Shown here in pieces: positions 25,666 through 33,587 of a DNA stretch of 36,629 nucleotides. Below the pieces are notes generated by a model. It was not told the origin of the DNA. It saw nothing but the letters and a program-made list of their open reading frames with translations, and did no database searches. Within the stretch, counting starts at the first letter, position 1. Each line of letters opens with the position of its first letter. The position numbers were made by a program, and so were the translations under genes. Source of the DNA: a virus; IMG/VR virus record IMGVR_UViG_3300044470_000341, positions 1 to 36,629 of that record, one strand, 5' to 3'.

Positions 25666-26538
25666 TTATTGTAACGGTAACGCTGATCCATACTGCTTGA
25701 AAGCTGCCATGAATTCGTTTGAGCCTCTTACCAAGCCTGCCTTTAAAAGGTGGTCTGTCAATTCGCCCTGAGTCTTTATGGAAGCCGGTACATGAACGGA
25801 TACAACCGTTTTGCCGTCTTTATCTTTGGTCACGTTTGCCGGTGGCGTGGTACCACTCCCCTTTGCGACAATACCGTTATCAATGATGTCTTTTAACTCT
25901 TCCCTGAGCAGGGTTTCAGCCGAAGCCGGTAAATATGTAGCTAAGTCTAACTCAGCCGTTCCGTCTTCCTTCATGAACACGACCTTCCCGTCAACCATCT
26001 TCGCCCTTGCGGTCATTTTTGCTTTGGTAGCCTCAATGTAAGTGTCAAGTACTGGTTTCGGGATCTCCTTAAACTTCAAGCCTGTCATAGCCTGACTCAG
26101 GTGAGCGTTGATTTCCCTTTGGACAAGTTGCTGATTTAAAAGGGCAATTTTGTCCGTCAGGTCTTTCTCCTTCTTGGCTGCTGCACTCCGTACATTCTCG
26201 AGTTCAACCCCACCCCCGTTTTTCTTCAGTTCCTCGATCTGCTCCTTGAGTTTTTTAACATCTGCATTGGAAAGCTGATCTTTGAAGTCCTTTAAAACCC
26301 TGACGGCATAGTCATAGGTCTTCTCGTCTGCATTTTTTGGGATCCCGGTAGAGGTGAGAACGTCACGATCAATACGGTCGTAGATCTCCTTTACCTTGGG
26401 TTTCATATCCCGTTCAATTTCAACATTCCTGTAATTGGTAAGGAAGGTTGTTTCTTCTGAGGGTGTTCTGATAATGAATTCCGCTTCCTGCGACCCCTGC
26501 ACGAAAGCTAATGCTTGTTCTTTAGTCATTTTAGGCAT
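25666..26538 (-). CDS. Scaffolding protein candidate
   Basis: 290 residues, highly charged and helical, with a central coiled coil (VKKLKEQIEELKKNGGG; AAAKKEKDLTDKIALLNQQL). Location immediately before the capsid gene, size and composition fit a procapsid scaffolding protein. The C-terminal part (VHVPASIKTQGELTDHLLKA, then FMAAFKQYGSALPLQ) could be the capsid-binding helix-turn-helix hook. No protease motif is visible. Confidence 0.72.
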   Translation of the reverse strand: MPKMTKEQALAFVQGSQEAEFIIRTPSEETTFLTNYRNVEIERDMKPKVKEIYDRIDRDVLTSTGIPKNADEKTYDYAVRVLKDFKDQLSNADVKKLKEQIEELKKNGGGVELENVRSAAAKKEKDLTDKIALLNQQLVQREINAHLSQAMTGLKFKEIPKPVLDTYIEATKAKMTARAKMVDGKVVFMKEDGTAELDLATYLPASAETLLREELKDIIDNGIVAKGSGTTPPANVTKDKDGKTVVSVHVPASIKTQGELTDHLLKAGLVRGSNEFMAAFKQYGSALPLQ

Positions 26539-26572
26539 TCCGTTTTTCTCCTACGGTTTAGTGAATATTGAA

Positions 26573-26842
26573 TTACTCTTTTGGTTCGATAATAAGCGAA
26601 GGATCATGAAGGATCTCTGCCCCTACATGATTGAATAAATGTTTGTGCGTTTGATACCCTTCAAAGTCTTTCGGTGAAAAAATAATCACTCGTTTACGGT
26701 CTTCAAACCTGAGCGGATCCTTTGTTGCTGTCCGTTCAACCACCTGCAGGTGGTAGTGGTGCTCTTCTCCCGGTTGCATCAGGTATTGTGGATTCCGGTT
26801 GCCCGGGATTCCCTGCTGTTTCTTTTGCTTGTTCGCTGGCAT
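26573..26842 (-). CDS. Small conserved-looking protein overlapping the portal gene
   Basis: 89 residues starting MPANKQKKQQGIPGNRNPQY. The body (HHYHLQVVERTATKDP, then RKRVIIFSPKDFEGYQTHKH) is well-formed globular sequence, not random. The first 107 nt overlap the end of the portal frame. Between portal and scaffold, siphoviruses often carry a protease or small head protein; no catalytic motif is seen here. A longer frame to 26899 exists without a good start. Confidence 0.62.
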   Translation of the reverse strand: MPANKQKKQQGIPGNRNPQYLMQPGEEHHYHLQVVERTATKDPLRFEDRKRVIIFSPKDFEGYQTHKHLFNHVGAEILHDPSLIIEPKE

Positions 26843-28469
26843 AACTGTTGAGTTGTTTGTTAATAATGTCAATTTTTTTAAAGTAGTCCATCCCTTCACC
26901 GAATTCAGTTACAGGAAGGTTCTCACGTTCAAACCGTCTGACATAAGCGTCCAAATTCAGCTTTATCAACATGGTTTCCTTGGAGATAAGTCCTGCGGTG
27001 TAAACCGCCAAAGTGTCTGTGACGGATTTTGTCGGGTACGGGTCTAAATCCATAATGATCCCCACCCGTTCTTTAGTTTCCGAGTCAATTCTGTATTTCG
27101 TATCAAAATAGGCTCCCGTTAAGTCTGAAATGATCGCTTCGGGTGCCTGGTAGCTTTTAGCGTTACTGATGTCGTTAAGAATATCATTCTCGTTCTGCAA
27201 GTAAAACTCAGTACCGTAATCCACTTCAGCGCTGCTGAACTTCTCCCCGTAGCGTAACTGAGCCAACGTAGAGGCTGTCCATTTATGGATTTCCTCGAAG
27301 TTCAACTTCAGGCTGAGTAAAATATCCTTTCTGCTCTCGAATGAAGACTTGACCTGTTTGACGTTCTTCGCCTGATCGTTCTTGGGATCCCCGTCAAACC
27401 CTACACAACTCTTAAAGATTTTGTCTGCAAGGCGTGTTTCCTCTTCTGTGTTGTAATCCAAACTTTCACGCTCTGCCGGGATAACCTTGAGTGGGTTATT
27501 CATCAGGTCAGGATCTTCCTTCGCTTGCGGAGCCGGTACTTTGATGTACGATCCTGCTCCCATGAGTTTCTTGCCTTTGGGGTTTCTTACGAACTTCCCT
27601 TCCTCTCCGGGTGTTCCGGTTTTCTTCTCTTCGGTGTTGTAGGAAACATAAATAGGATAAGAGGCATACAGATCCAGGTGACGCTTACTGATCCTGTGGA
27701 AAAGCAACCAATCCAACTCACCGAGGGAAGTAGTAATAGGACTCCTTCTGTTAATAAAATTCCTGGACTTCAAACGGTCCGTCCATAACATTCTTGCCGG
27801 TGCCGCTTCAAGTCCGTGCTTAACTTCGGTTTTCAGAATGAGTTTATCCCTTTCTCCGGTAAAGACTCTCCAATAGGTATCATCGATACAAACCGTGCTA
27901 CCTTCCCCGTCCAGGAAAATCACATACTCTATCTGATTGTCCTTGTCCACCTGAACATCTATAACGTGGTCAATCTCCACAAAGTAGTAATAGGGTTCCG
28001 GAGAGGTCGATTGTTCGTTAGCGTCAGAGGGAAGGTCAACTACAACAATCGAATCAATGGAGTTCTTCATCGCTTCAAAGGCTTCTGCCTTAAACTTGTC
28101 GCTATTGAAAAACTCTTTAAAGTCTTCCCCTAATTGCTTATCTGTAAATAAGTATCTCTCATTTGCGTTCTTCCCGTCAAAGACTCGTTTCAGGTTCGTG
28201 TAAATATTCTCAAGTAGCTCGGTTGTTGGAAGCGGATAGGTCAACAGTGACTTAAAGGTGTCAAACTTGTCTGCCGGCAGGATTCCCGGTAATACTTCGG
28301 TCCCACCGATCCACTTAAAGAAGTCGCTCAGGTAACTGTCTGAAGGAAGTTCCTCTATGGTAGAATCGGAGTGAAACTGCAACCGTTTGCCATGCTGGAC
28401 CCCTGTCCTGACTTCGGTAAGATGAGCCGGTTTGATTGCGAGTTGCTGTATTTGACTTAGTTCGAGCAT
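26736..28469 (-). CDS. Portal protein candidate
   Basis: 577 residues from MLELSQIQQLAIKP (ATG at 28469); the frame extends to a TTG at 28520 but the ATG is better. Size, order (terminases, portal, scaffold, capsid) and content fit a portal: long helices in the middle and end (SSFESRKDILLSLKLNFEEI; ETRLADKIFKSCVGF) and a charged, Pro/Gly-rich C-terminus (PGQPESTIPDATGRRAPLPP). The ring would form the DNA-entry vertex and dock the terminase. The last 107 nt are shared out of frame with the next gene. Confidence 0.72.
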   Translation of the reverse strand: MLELSQIQQLAIKPAHLTEVRTGVQHGKRLQFHSDSTIEELPSDSYLSDFFKWIGGTEVLPGILPADKFDTFKSLLTYPLPTTELLENIYTNLKRVFDGKNANERYLFTDKQLGEDFKEFFNSDKFKAEAFEAMKNSIDSIVVVDLPSDANEQSTSPEPYYYFVEIDHVIDVQVDKDNQIEYVIFLDGEGSTVCIDDTYWRVFTGERDKLILKTEVKHGLEAAPARMLWTDRLKSRNFINRRSPITTSLGELDWLLFHRISKRHLDLYASYPIYVSYNTEEKKTGTPGEEGKFVRNPKGKKLMGAGSYIKVPAPQAKEDPDLMNNPLKVIPAERESLDYNTEEETRLADKIFKSCVGFDGDPKNDQAKNVKQVKSSFESRKDILLSLKLNFEEIHKWTASTLAQLRYGEKFSSAEVDYGTEFYLQNENDILNDISNAKSYQAPEAIISDLTGAYFDTKYRIDSETKERVGIIMDLDPYPTKSVTDTLAVYTAGLISKETMLIKLNLDAYVRRFERENLPVTEFGEGMDYFKKIDIINKQLNSYASEQAKETAGNPGQPESTIPDATGRRAPLPPAGG

Positions 28470-28547
28470 CTTTTTGAAAACGAAGCAGGGCGAAGGCAGA
28501 TCCCTCACCCTGAGGTACAACCTATGACGGTTGAGAATTTTTCATGG

Positions 28548-29144
28548 TTAAAGGTCGAGTGAATTGAAGTTTGCAGTAGGATCAACGATTAAGAAGTTGT
28601 TTGACCAATTTTCAGGAAATGAGAAGGTCATTTCATAATAATCCGGTGCATCGAATCCCCCGAGTTTCAGATCGCTTATATTAAGGCTCTGAATAGGAAG
28701 TCCGACAACCCTGACTCCGGATTTTCCGCAACCGATCCAACCCACTTCATTGAATAACAAAACTTCGAGCTGCTCACCCACCAGGGCTTTTAAAGCCGTG
28801 ATAATGTCCGCACTGTATTCATACAGCTTGGCGGTGACCTTGGTAGGCTCATTGCGCATAACGATAGGAATACCGTTACGGACTTCGTTGCCTGATCCGT
28901 ATTCTTTTGCTTTGCCGGGTTCGGTGTCAACCCCTGAAAGGAATGGAGTGATAACGACTTTCGTGCTATCAACGGCTGCCTTTAAGGTAGTCCATGTTAA
29001 CAGGGTTTGTGCTAAAATAATAGTAACGATACTGTTCCCTTTTCTCCAAAATGCCATTTTTTGAGTCTGCCCGAAACTCTGTGCACAGGATAAATCAGGA
29101 ATGGTGGTGAGGGAAGCCGGTAGGGGGCAAGTTTGAATTCTCAT
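28548..29144 (-). CDS. Structural protein candidate upstream of the portal gene
   Basis: 198 residues, no membrane segment or signal peptide. The segment order (TLLTWTTLKAAVDSTKVVIT; VTAKLYEYSADIITALKALV; YYEMTFSFPENWSNNFLIVD) suggests a beta-sandwich and would suit a tail tube-like or head decoration protein, but its place before the portal is unusual for a tail tube. Not assigned to a family. The start at 29144 is the first ATG after a 30-nt gap. Confidence 0.58.
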   Translation of the reverse strand: MRIQTCPLPASLTTIPDLSCAQSFGQTQKMAFWRKGNSIVTIILAQTLLTWTTLKAAVDSTKVVITPFLSGVDTEPGKAKEYGSGNEVRNGIPIVMRNEPTKVTAKLYEYSADIITALKALVGEQLEVLLFNEVGWIGCGKSGVRVVGLPIQSLNISDLKLGGFDAPDYYEMTFSFPENWSNNFLIVDPTANFNSLDL

Positions 29145-29174
29145 GATCTGGTAGGTTTACGAGGGTGTGATGAG

Positions 29175-29633
29175 TTACTGATAACTGACTTTGACCGGAT
29201 ACCCTAATGCCTTGACTGTGGCTGTACCGGTGACATAATGCTGAACGGCAACCCTGATGTAAGGAAGCGGTACGCTTGACGGTGTCCAAATATAATTAGC
29301 GGTAGCTGCTCCAAAGGTGACAACCGTAAAACTTGTCGTCGGAGAAGCGGTGTATGATGCGCAGGTTGCCCCTGAAATATTATGGTAATTCGTGCCATCA
29401 ATGGATCCCTCGAACCAGATATGAGCCGAGTCCGTGGATCCGGTGAGGTGCTGATAAACAGCCTGAAATGAATAGGTGGTGTAACCTTTTGCGAGCGAGA
29501 GGCTGTAATACTTCGTCTGTGCCCCGCTCAGCGTATCAGCGTAGCTTGAAATAATGATCTTTTGAGCGTTTGCAGTGGCAAACAGCACCAGACTGAGAAC
29601 GAGGATTGAAAAAAGCTTTTTCATTGGTTTCAT
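29175..29633 (-). CDS. Secreted beta-sandwich protein at the head of the structural operon
   Basis: 152 residues from ATG at 29633 (a GTG at 29657 is less likely). A clear signal peptide, MKPMKKLFSILVLSLVLFAT ending ANAQ, is followed by a Ser/Thr/Tyr-rich beta-domain (YYSLSLAKGYTTYSFQAVYQ; SIDGTNYHNISGATCASYTA) of about 125 residues. An exported protein beside portal and terminase genes is unexpected; it may modify the surface of the producing cell or be carried on the virion after export. A promoter-like box lies upstream, sharing a sequence element with the 164-residue secreted gene at 13737-14231. Confidence 0.68.
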   Translation of the reverse strand: MKPMKKLFSILVLSLVLFATANAQKIIISSYADTLSGAQTKYYSLSLAKGYTTYSFQAVYQHLTGSTDSAHIWFEGSIDGTNYHNISGATCASYTASPTTSFTVVTFGAATANYIWTPSSVPLPYIRVAVQHYVTGTATVKALGYPVKVSYQ

Positions 29634-29656
29634 GTTTTTTTGGTTTATAAATTCCA

Positions 29657-29664
29657 CAAATGTA
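29657..29664 (-). promoter_or_regulatory. TAnnTTTG box upstream of the secreted 152-residue gene
   Basis: TACATTTG on the - strand, 23 nt before the ATG at 29633, preceded by ATAAGCGTAT as at 14244-14256. No TTG at the expected distance. Confidence 0.4.
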
Positions 29665-29839
29665 ATACGCTTATAATGTCATTTAACATTCACTTAAAAA
29701 ATATTTATTCACAATTATTTATCCCTGCCTCATTATGGCAATGCCCTTCAAATGGAATTAATCAGGTAAAGGAATACTACAATACAGGTCTGTTGTAAAG
29801 TAGTTTTATTCGCTTTGACGGTGCGATATTAAGAAAATA

Positions 29840-30148
29840 TCAAATTCGCCTGTTTGGGCAGTTCCGGTTTTTACAGACTTCTTCCGATGTATTCCGGTAG
29901 GTGTCTAATTTTTTTACAGGTGGAACGGGAAGCTTTTGGAGTAACATTATCAACTTTTCCGGATCTTTCTCATTGATACTGAGCCACCATCTTGCTATAT
30001 GAGCGGGATGCAACTTAAAATAATCTGAAACGTGGTAAATGGTGATGTGATCGACTCCGTATAGTTCACGGATTTCCTTTGCGATCCTGGATCCTGTCTT
30101 ATCGCTGCAACCTATCAGCTTTGACAGTTCCTTGATAGAGATTATCAT
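29840..30148 (-). CDS. Small helix-turn-helix DNA-binding protein
   Basis: 102 residues. ISIKELSKLIGCSDKTGSRI reads as a helix-turn-helix in a MerR/excisionase-like arrangement, followed by a segment (HITIYHVSDYFKLHPAHIAR) and a basic Cys-containing tail (VCKNRNCPNRR). It lies at the head of the structural operon and beside a long regulatory gap rich in repeats, so it may control late genes or the neighbouring cargo island. A TAGCTTTG box four bases before its ATG suggests a leaderless transcript. Confidence 0.72.
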   Translation of the reverse strand: MIISIKELSKLIGCSDKTGSRIAKEIRELYGVDHITIYHVSDYFKLHPAHIARWWLSINEKDPEKLIMLLQKLPVPPVKKLDTYRNTSEEVCKNRNCPNRRI

Positions 30149-30152
30149 GGCG

Positions 30153-30160
30153 CAAAGCTA
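30153..30160 (-). promoter_or_regulatory. TAnnTTTG box 4 nt before the HTH gene
   Basis: TAGCTTTG then CGCC then ATG on the - strand, a full match to the -7 element with no room for a leader. No TTG upstream at 19-20 nt. Confidence 0.4.
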
Positions 30161-30317
30161 TGAAAAAGCCCAGGCTTGTATTTTTTCCCCTTTGTAAAGG
30201 GAACTTCCACCCTAACAATAGCGTGGACTAATTCTACATTACTCTGTTTTGCGGCACTCTGAGTGTTTCAACCAGTGTAAAAAAAATTGACACCAGTGTA
30301 AAATCTTTTTACAGATA

Positions 30318-30334
30318 TGTCAAAAATTTTGACA
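30318..30334. promoter_or_regulatory. 17-nt palindromic operator candidate
   Basis: TGTCAAAA-A-TTTTGACA, perfectly symmetric around a central A. It lies in the gap beside the HTH gene; TTGACA half-sites recur at 30287-30292. Confidence 0.5.
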
Positions 30335-30685
30335 CTTTTCAAAAATATGAAAAATTCAACTATTTAATTATTAATTATATGAAAAATTGGCATGATTTTT
30401 GCATATAATATTCATTTTCAATCACTTATTATTCATTGGTAATCAACCTAACAGCTAAATCAGGATACTGTTTCATATACGGAATCGTTAATTATAATAT
30501 TAGGGGAAATGAAAAACCCCCTTCCTTCAATGAATGCAAGAATAAAAGCAAATATATTTTCACAGACAAAAAGAAAGGAGGCAGACACAAATGTAAACAT
30601 TTCTGACATCATCACATTTCAATTAAATAATTTTTGAAATGTTTTTGAATTTAATAATTCTAAATAAAAATTTAAATGAAAGATT

Positions 30686-31690
30686 ATGAAAAGAAAAACT
30701 CTTTGCGCTTTTATAGTACTAATTGGTATTTCATTGTTATTCTCAATGAATGCATGTAAGAAAGAGCAACAAAAACAACAGAATAAATCAGAATTGTCAA
30801 ATGAGTTAAGTCAACAAGTGTTAAAACTTGTTGATAATTTCATAAAAAACAAATCAAGCAAATTAAAAGATGGCGAAAGCTTATCAGTCGACAGTACTAT
30901 CTGGTATCTTGAAACTGCGATGAATGCAACCTATGCCCGAATGGATTCTATTACAAAAGTCCTTTTAACGGATTCAGCCTTTATTTCTATTCCAATGAAC
31001 AGGGATGGGACAATAAATCTAAGCGATGTTTATACAGCATATAATCAACTAGTGGATAGCTTGTCTGTGTTTTATTATTCAGTAAATGGCGATAAAAGTG
31101 TCCTTGTTAATGATGTTTTTAAAGTTGGAATAGCAAATAATCAATTGCAAGTTGGCATTAATATGATTTTAGCGCAACTACCGACACCACCTCACCCACC
31201 AATTTGGTTTGGGACAATTGACAATTGGATTTGGGGAAATCAATTAGGGAAATGCGATTACACTTTACAACCTCGTGATGCATCAACTGAATTAACAACG
31301 CATGCTAATTACAATATTCCAATTGCACCACCAGGGCAGTATTATACATACGTAAATGTCGAAAAGACACCAATGATATATCCTACTGATGTTCCTTTAC
31401 CACAAGGTCAAACTAACCCGTATGGCTATTTCAACAGTTATTTGTTTAGAAATAGTGGCAACGTTTATATGGATGAATGTCTAACATATAATGTTATGAA
31501 TTATTATTTACAAAACCTTTTTACCATTAGTACCATTTACCAACCACAAGGGAAGGAAATAATTAAATATGAAGTCTGGTATGACTATGCTGTGGGATCT
31601 GGTTATCTTCATATCCATAGAGCCAAGCTGACCTATGGGACAAGAATTATCGCCTATTATCCAGCTATAAATCCACCATCGGGAGAATAA
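30686..31690 (+). CDS. Bacteroidetes-type lipoprotein of unknown function, cargo island
   Basis: 334 residues. The N-terminus (LIGISLLFSMNAC) is a lipoprotein signal with Cys24, followed by a Lys/Gln-rich spacer (KKEQQKQQNKSELSNELSQQ). The body is not recognised; the second half contains tyrosine-rich blocks (YNIPIAPPGQYYTYVNVEK; YGYFNSYLFRNSGNVYMDEC) suggesting a beta-rich surface domain. It is on the opposite strand to the phage genes and AT-rich, so it looks like transferred host-type DNA. Likely outer-membrane or periplasmic. Confidence 0.75.
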   Translation: MKRKTLCAFIVLIGISLLFSMNACKKEQQKQQNKSELSNELSQQVLKLVDNFIKNKSSKLKDGESLSVDSTIWYLETAMNATYARMDSITKVLLTDSAFISIPMNRDGTINLSDVYTAYNQLVDSLSVFYYSVNGDKSVLVNDVFKVGIANNQLQVGINMILAQLPTPPHPPIWFGTIDNWIWGNQLGKCDYTLQPRDASTELTTHANYNIPIAPPGQYYTYVNVEKTPMIYPTDVPLPQGQTNPYGYFNSYLFRNSGNVYMDECLTYNVMNYYLQNLFTISTIYQPQGKEIIKYEVWYDYAVGSGYLHIHRAKLTYGTRIIAYYPAINPPSGE

Positions 31691-31733
31691 AATATCACCT
31701 TATTTATATTACTAATTTTGTTGAATATTTATA

Positions 31734-31792
31734 AATAATGAATTCATTCTGTATCGAGGTCTAAAGAACAGGTACAGAATGAATTCATTATT
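31734..31792. repeat. Perfect 20-bp inverted repeat hairpin
   Basis: Arms AATAATGAATTCATTCTGTA (31734-31753) and TACAGAATGAATTCATTATT (31773-31792) are exact reverse complements around a 19-nt centre; in RNA a wobble and a C-G pair extend the stem to 22. It ends 14 nt before the T9SS gene start. It may terminate the lipoprotein transcript, block translation of the next gene, or be a mobile palindromic unit. Confidence 0.8.
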
Positions 31793-31806
31793 ATACTTTC
31801 AATTCT

Positions 31807-33270
31807 ATGTGCAAAAGACAAATTATTTCTTTCATGTTATGTCTGATTTGTGGTATTCATCCTGTAATATCTCAGACAACATTTAATATAACGGTAAAAG
31901 ATACTGTTTACGATCACCAGATTATGGATGCGGTAGAACTTCCTTCCGGTGACTTTATTATTGTCGATGTCACAAATCTCAGCCCATCAACAAGCTGTTC
32001 GAGATTACTAAAGATAAGCCGTAAAGGTGAAGTTCTCATTCATAAAGATATCAGCTACGAAGGCATTTCCTCATGGCTTTCTTCTGTTAACCAAATATCT
32101 GATAACAAGTTATTATTGAGTGGGGCGGTACAATTCCCAGAATTATCCCGGCTTTGGTTTTGTACCATTGATACATCACTGAATATAATTCAGAATAAAA
32201 CATTTTCGCTTTCAGGGTATAATCTGTTTATGAGTAAAGTTAAAATTGGAAGCAATAATGATATAATCTGTTATGGTACTGTTGAAGACACAACAAGTTA
32301 CCAAATGGACTTTTCTTTCATTTATACACTTACCATGGAACTTGACAGTCTTCATTTAAAAATCTTTGGAGATCATTGGGCATTTGGTTTAGATTTAATT
32401 GAGCGGAATGATCTTCAGGGTTATTATTTTGCGGTTTTAGGTTTTAGTAGTTCAAGCGGTCCAGGAAATATTGTAAGTCTTGATAATTCCTTTAACGTTA
32501 AAAAAATAGTAGGCATTGATCAGGATCTTAACAATATGAGTTCAATACAATATACTGATCCGACTCATTTTATAGTAACCGGAGAGTATGAAAAGTCCTG
32601 GCCTTATGAACCAACAAGGGACATAGGGGCTGTTTATTATGACACTGCCTTTACTCCTAAACACTTTAAAGCCTATGGTAAAATAGACACGGAGGATTGC
32701 CCTGGATTTTTTAAAAATATTGGCGTGTCAGATGCACATTCAATATTCATCGCTGGAACAGCTAATTTTGATTATGGTAGTATTCTATCAACACAGGATT
32801 CATGGTATCTCCTTAATAATGTCGATACAACTCTGGGACTTAACTGGCAGAAATATTACGGCGGAGATGGTTATTATAGCCTATTTGGAATATTAGCTAC
32901 CAGAGATAGCGGTTGCCTTATGTTTGGCACTTTTTGGGATTATCATCATACCCAGAAGCGTATCCGATATCTATCCCTGATTAAGGTCACAAAGGAAGGA
33001 CAATTCCTGTCCGTTAATAACGAACCAACTGCAAGTGTGCACGAAGTTATCATTTACCCAAACCCCGGAAATGATAGGATTTACGTTGAAACGCAATTGA
33101 AGAATGCCACATTCTTCCTATATGATCTTACAGGTCGGGAAGTACTTCATGTCGGTCTTCTTCCTGGACGCATTTCCATTCAGATTCAGAATTTGAATTC
33201 TGGTATCTATATCTATAAAGTAATTCAGAATTCACAGGTGAAAGAATGTGGGAAATGGATTAAAGAATAA
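31807..33270 (+). CDS. Type IX secretion system exported protein
   Basis: 487 residues with a signal peptide (QIISFMLCLICGIHPVISQ) and a C-terminal ~75-residue type A sorting domain: VIIYPNPGNDRIYVETQL, LYDLTGREVL, LNSGIYIYKV, ending KWIKE. This is the Por secretion tail that directs export across the outer membrane through the T9SS and often surface attachment. The middle ~380 residues are repeated beta-strand blocks, with a propeller-like look (DSGCLMFGTFW; HSIFIAGTANF). Its presence within phage late genes is unusual. It lies in the + strand island next to a lipoprotein gene, from which a 20-bp hairpin separates it. No enzymatic motif is seen. Confidence 0.88.
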   Translation: MCKRQIISFMLCLICGIHPVISQTTFNITVKDTVYDHQIMDAVELPSGDFIIVDVTNLSPSTSCSRLLKISRKGEVLIHKDISYEGISSWLSSVNQISDNKLLLSGAVQFPELSRLWFCTIDTSLNIIQNKTFSLSGYNLFMSKVKIGSNNDIICYGTVEDTTSYQMDFSFIYTLTMELDSLHLKIFGDHWAFGLDLIERNDLQGYYFAVLGFSSSSGPGNIVSLDNSFNVKKIVGIDQDLNNMSSIQYTDPTHFIVTGEYEKSWPYEPTRDIGAVYYDTAFTPKHFKAYGKIDTEDCPGFFKNIGVSDAHSIFIAGTANFDYGSILSTQDSWYLLNNVDTTLGLNWQKYYGGDGYYSLFGILATRDSGCLMFGTFWDYHHTQKRIRYLSLIKVTKEGQFLSVNNEPTASVHEVIIYPNPGNDRIYVETQLKNATFFLYDLTGREVLHVGLLPGRISIQIQNLNSGIYIYKVIQNSQVKECGKWIKE

Positions 33271-33308
33271 GCTTCATTTAACATCAAGTCACAAAAAGAC
33301 CGATAATA

Positions 33309-33557
33309 ATGGAAAAGATAGTTTATTGTTTGAAGAAAAAAAAGGACACGGAGGAATTACATCTGTTTGAAGCAAATCCAACTATTGATAATAAATGCAT
33401 GCCTAAAGAGGATTCTATTTGTAAAAAAATGAGAAAGAACGAGAGTTCGGAAAATATTTTTTCATGCAAATCAATAGAAGATGCGAGAACTCAATGTGCA
33501 AAAATAGGCAGAAAAGTATGTGGAATTTGTGTCAGCCATTTATATGAGACCTATTAA
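33309..33557 (+). CDS. Small Cys-rich protein, cargo island
   Basis: 82 residues with seven cysteines (positions 7, 30, 38, 53, 63, 71, 74), the last pair as CGIC. No signal peptide, so they are more likely metal ligands than disulfides. Thirty-eight bases after the T9SS gene, same strand, and 30 bases from the convergent large terminase. Not recognised; short, but codon pattern and composition look coding. Confidence 0.55.
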   Translation: MEKIVYCLKKKKDTEELHLFEANPTIDNKCMPKEDSICKKMRKNESSENIFSCKSIEDARTQCAKIGRKVCGICVSHLYETY

Positions 33558-33587
33558 CGTCAGCTACATTTAAACTCACGAAACTGA

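Larger units (their letters stand above)
30149..30685. promoter_or_regulatory. Long regulatory gap with repeat array, no clear gene
   Basis: 537 nt between two divergent genes (HTH on -, lipoprotein on +). Contents: direct repeats ACCAGTGTAAAA at 30271 and 30292 (21 nt apart), a CACTC-T-GAGTG palindrome at 30255-30265, a 17-nt palindrome TGTCAAAAATTTTGACA at 30318-30334, and direct repeats ATATGAAAAATT at 30345 and 30377 (32 nt apart). A 35-codon frame at 30530-30637 is too short to call. Confidence 0.6.

Noticed and set aside
28750-29064. 104-codon + strand frame opposite the 198-residue gene
   Set aside because: Antisense shadow in a densely packed - strand operon.
30160-30185. AAGCC/GGCTT hairpin with T-rich flank as a terminator
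   Set aside because: Stem is only five base pairs with a two-base loop, and no gene ends there on either strand.
30241-30400. Repeats considered as a CRISPR array
   Set aside because: Only two copies of each short repeat, unequal spacing and no spacers of constant length.
30530-30637. 35-codon + strand frame in the regulatory gap
   Set aside because: Too short, no recognisable motif, and the region is better explained by repeats and control sites.
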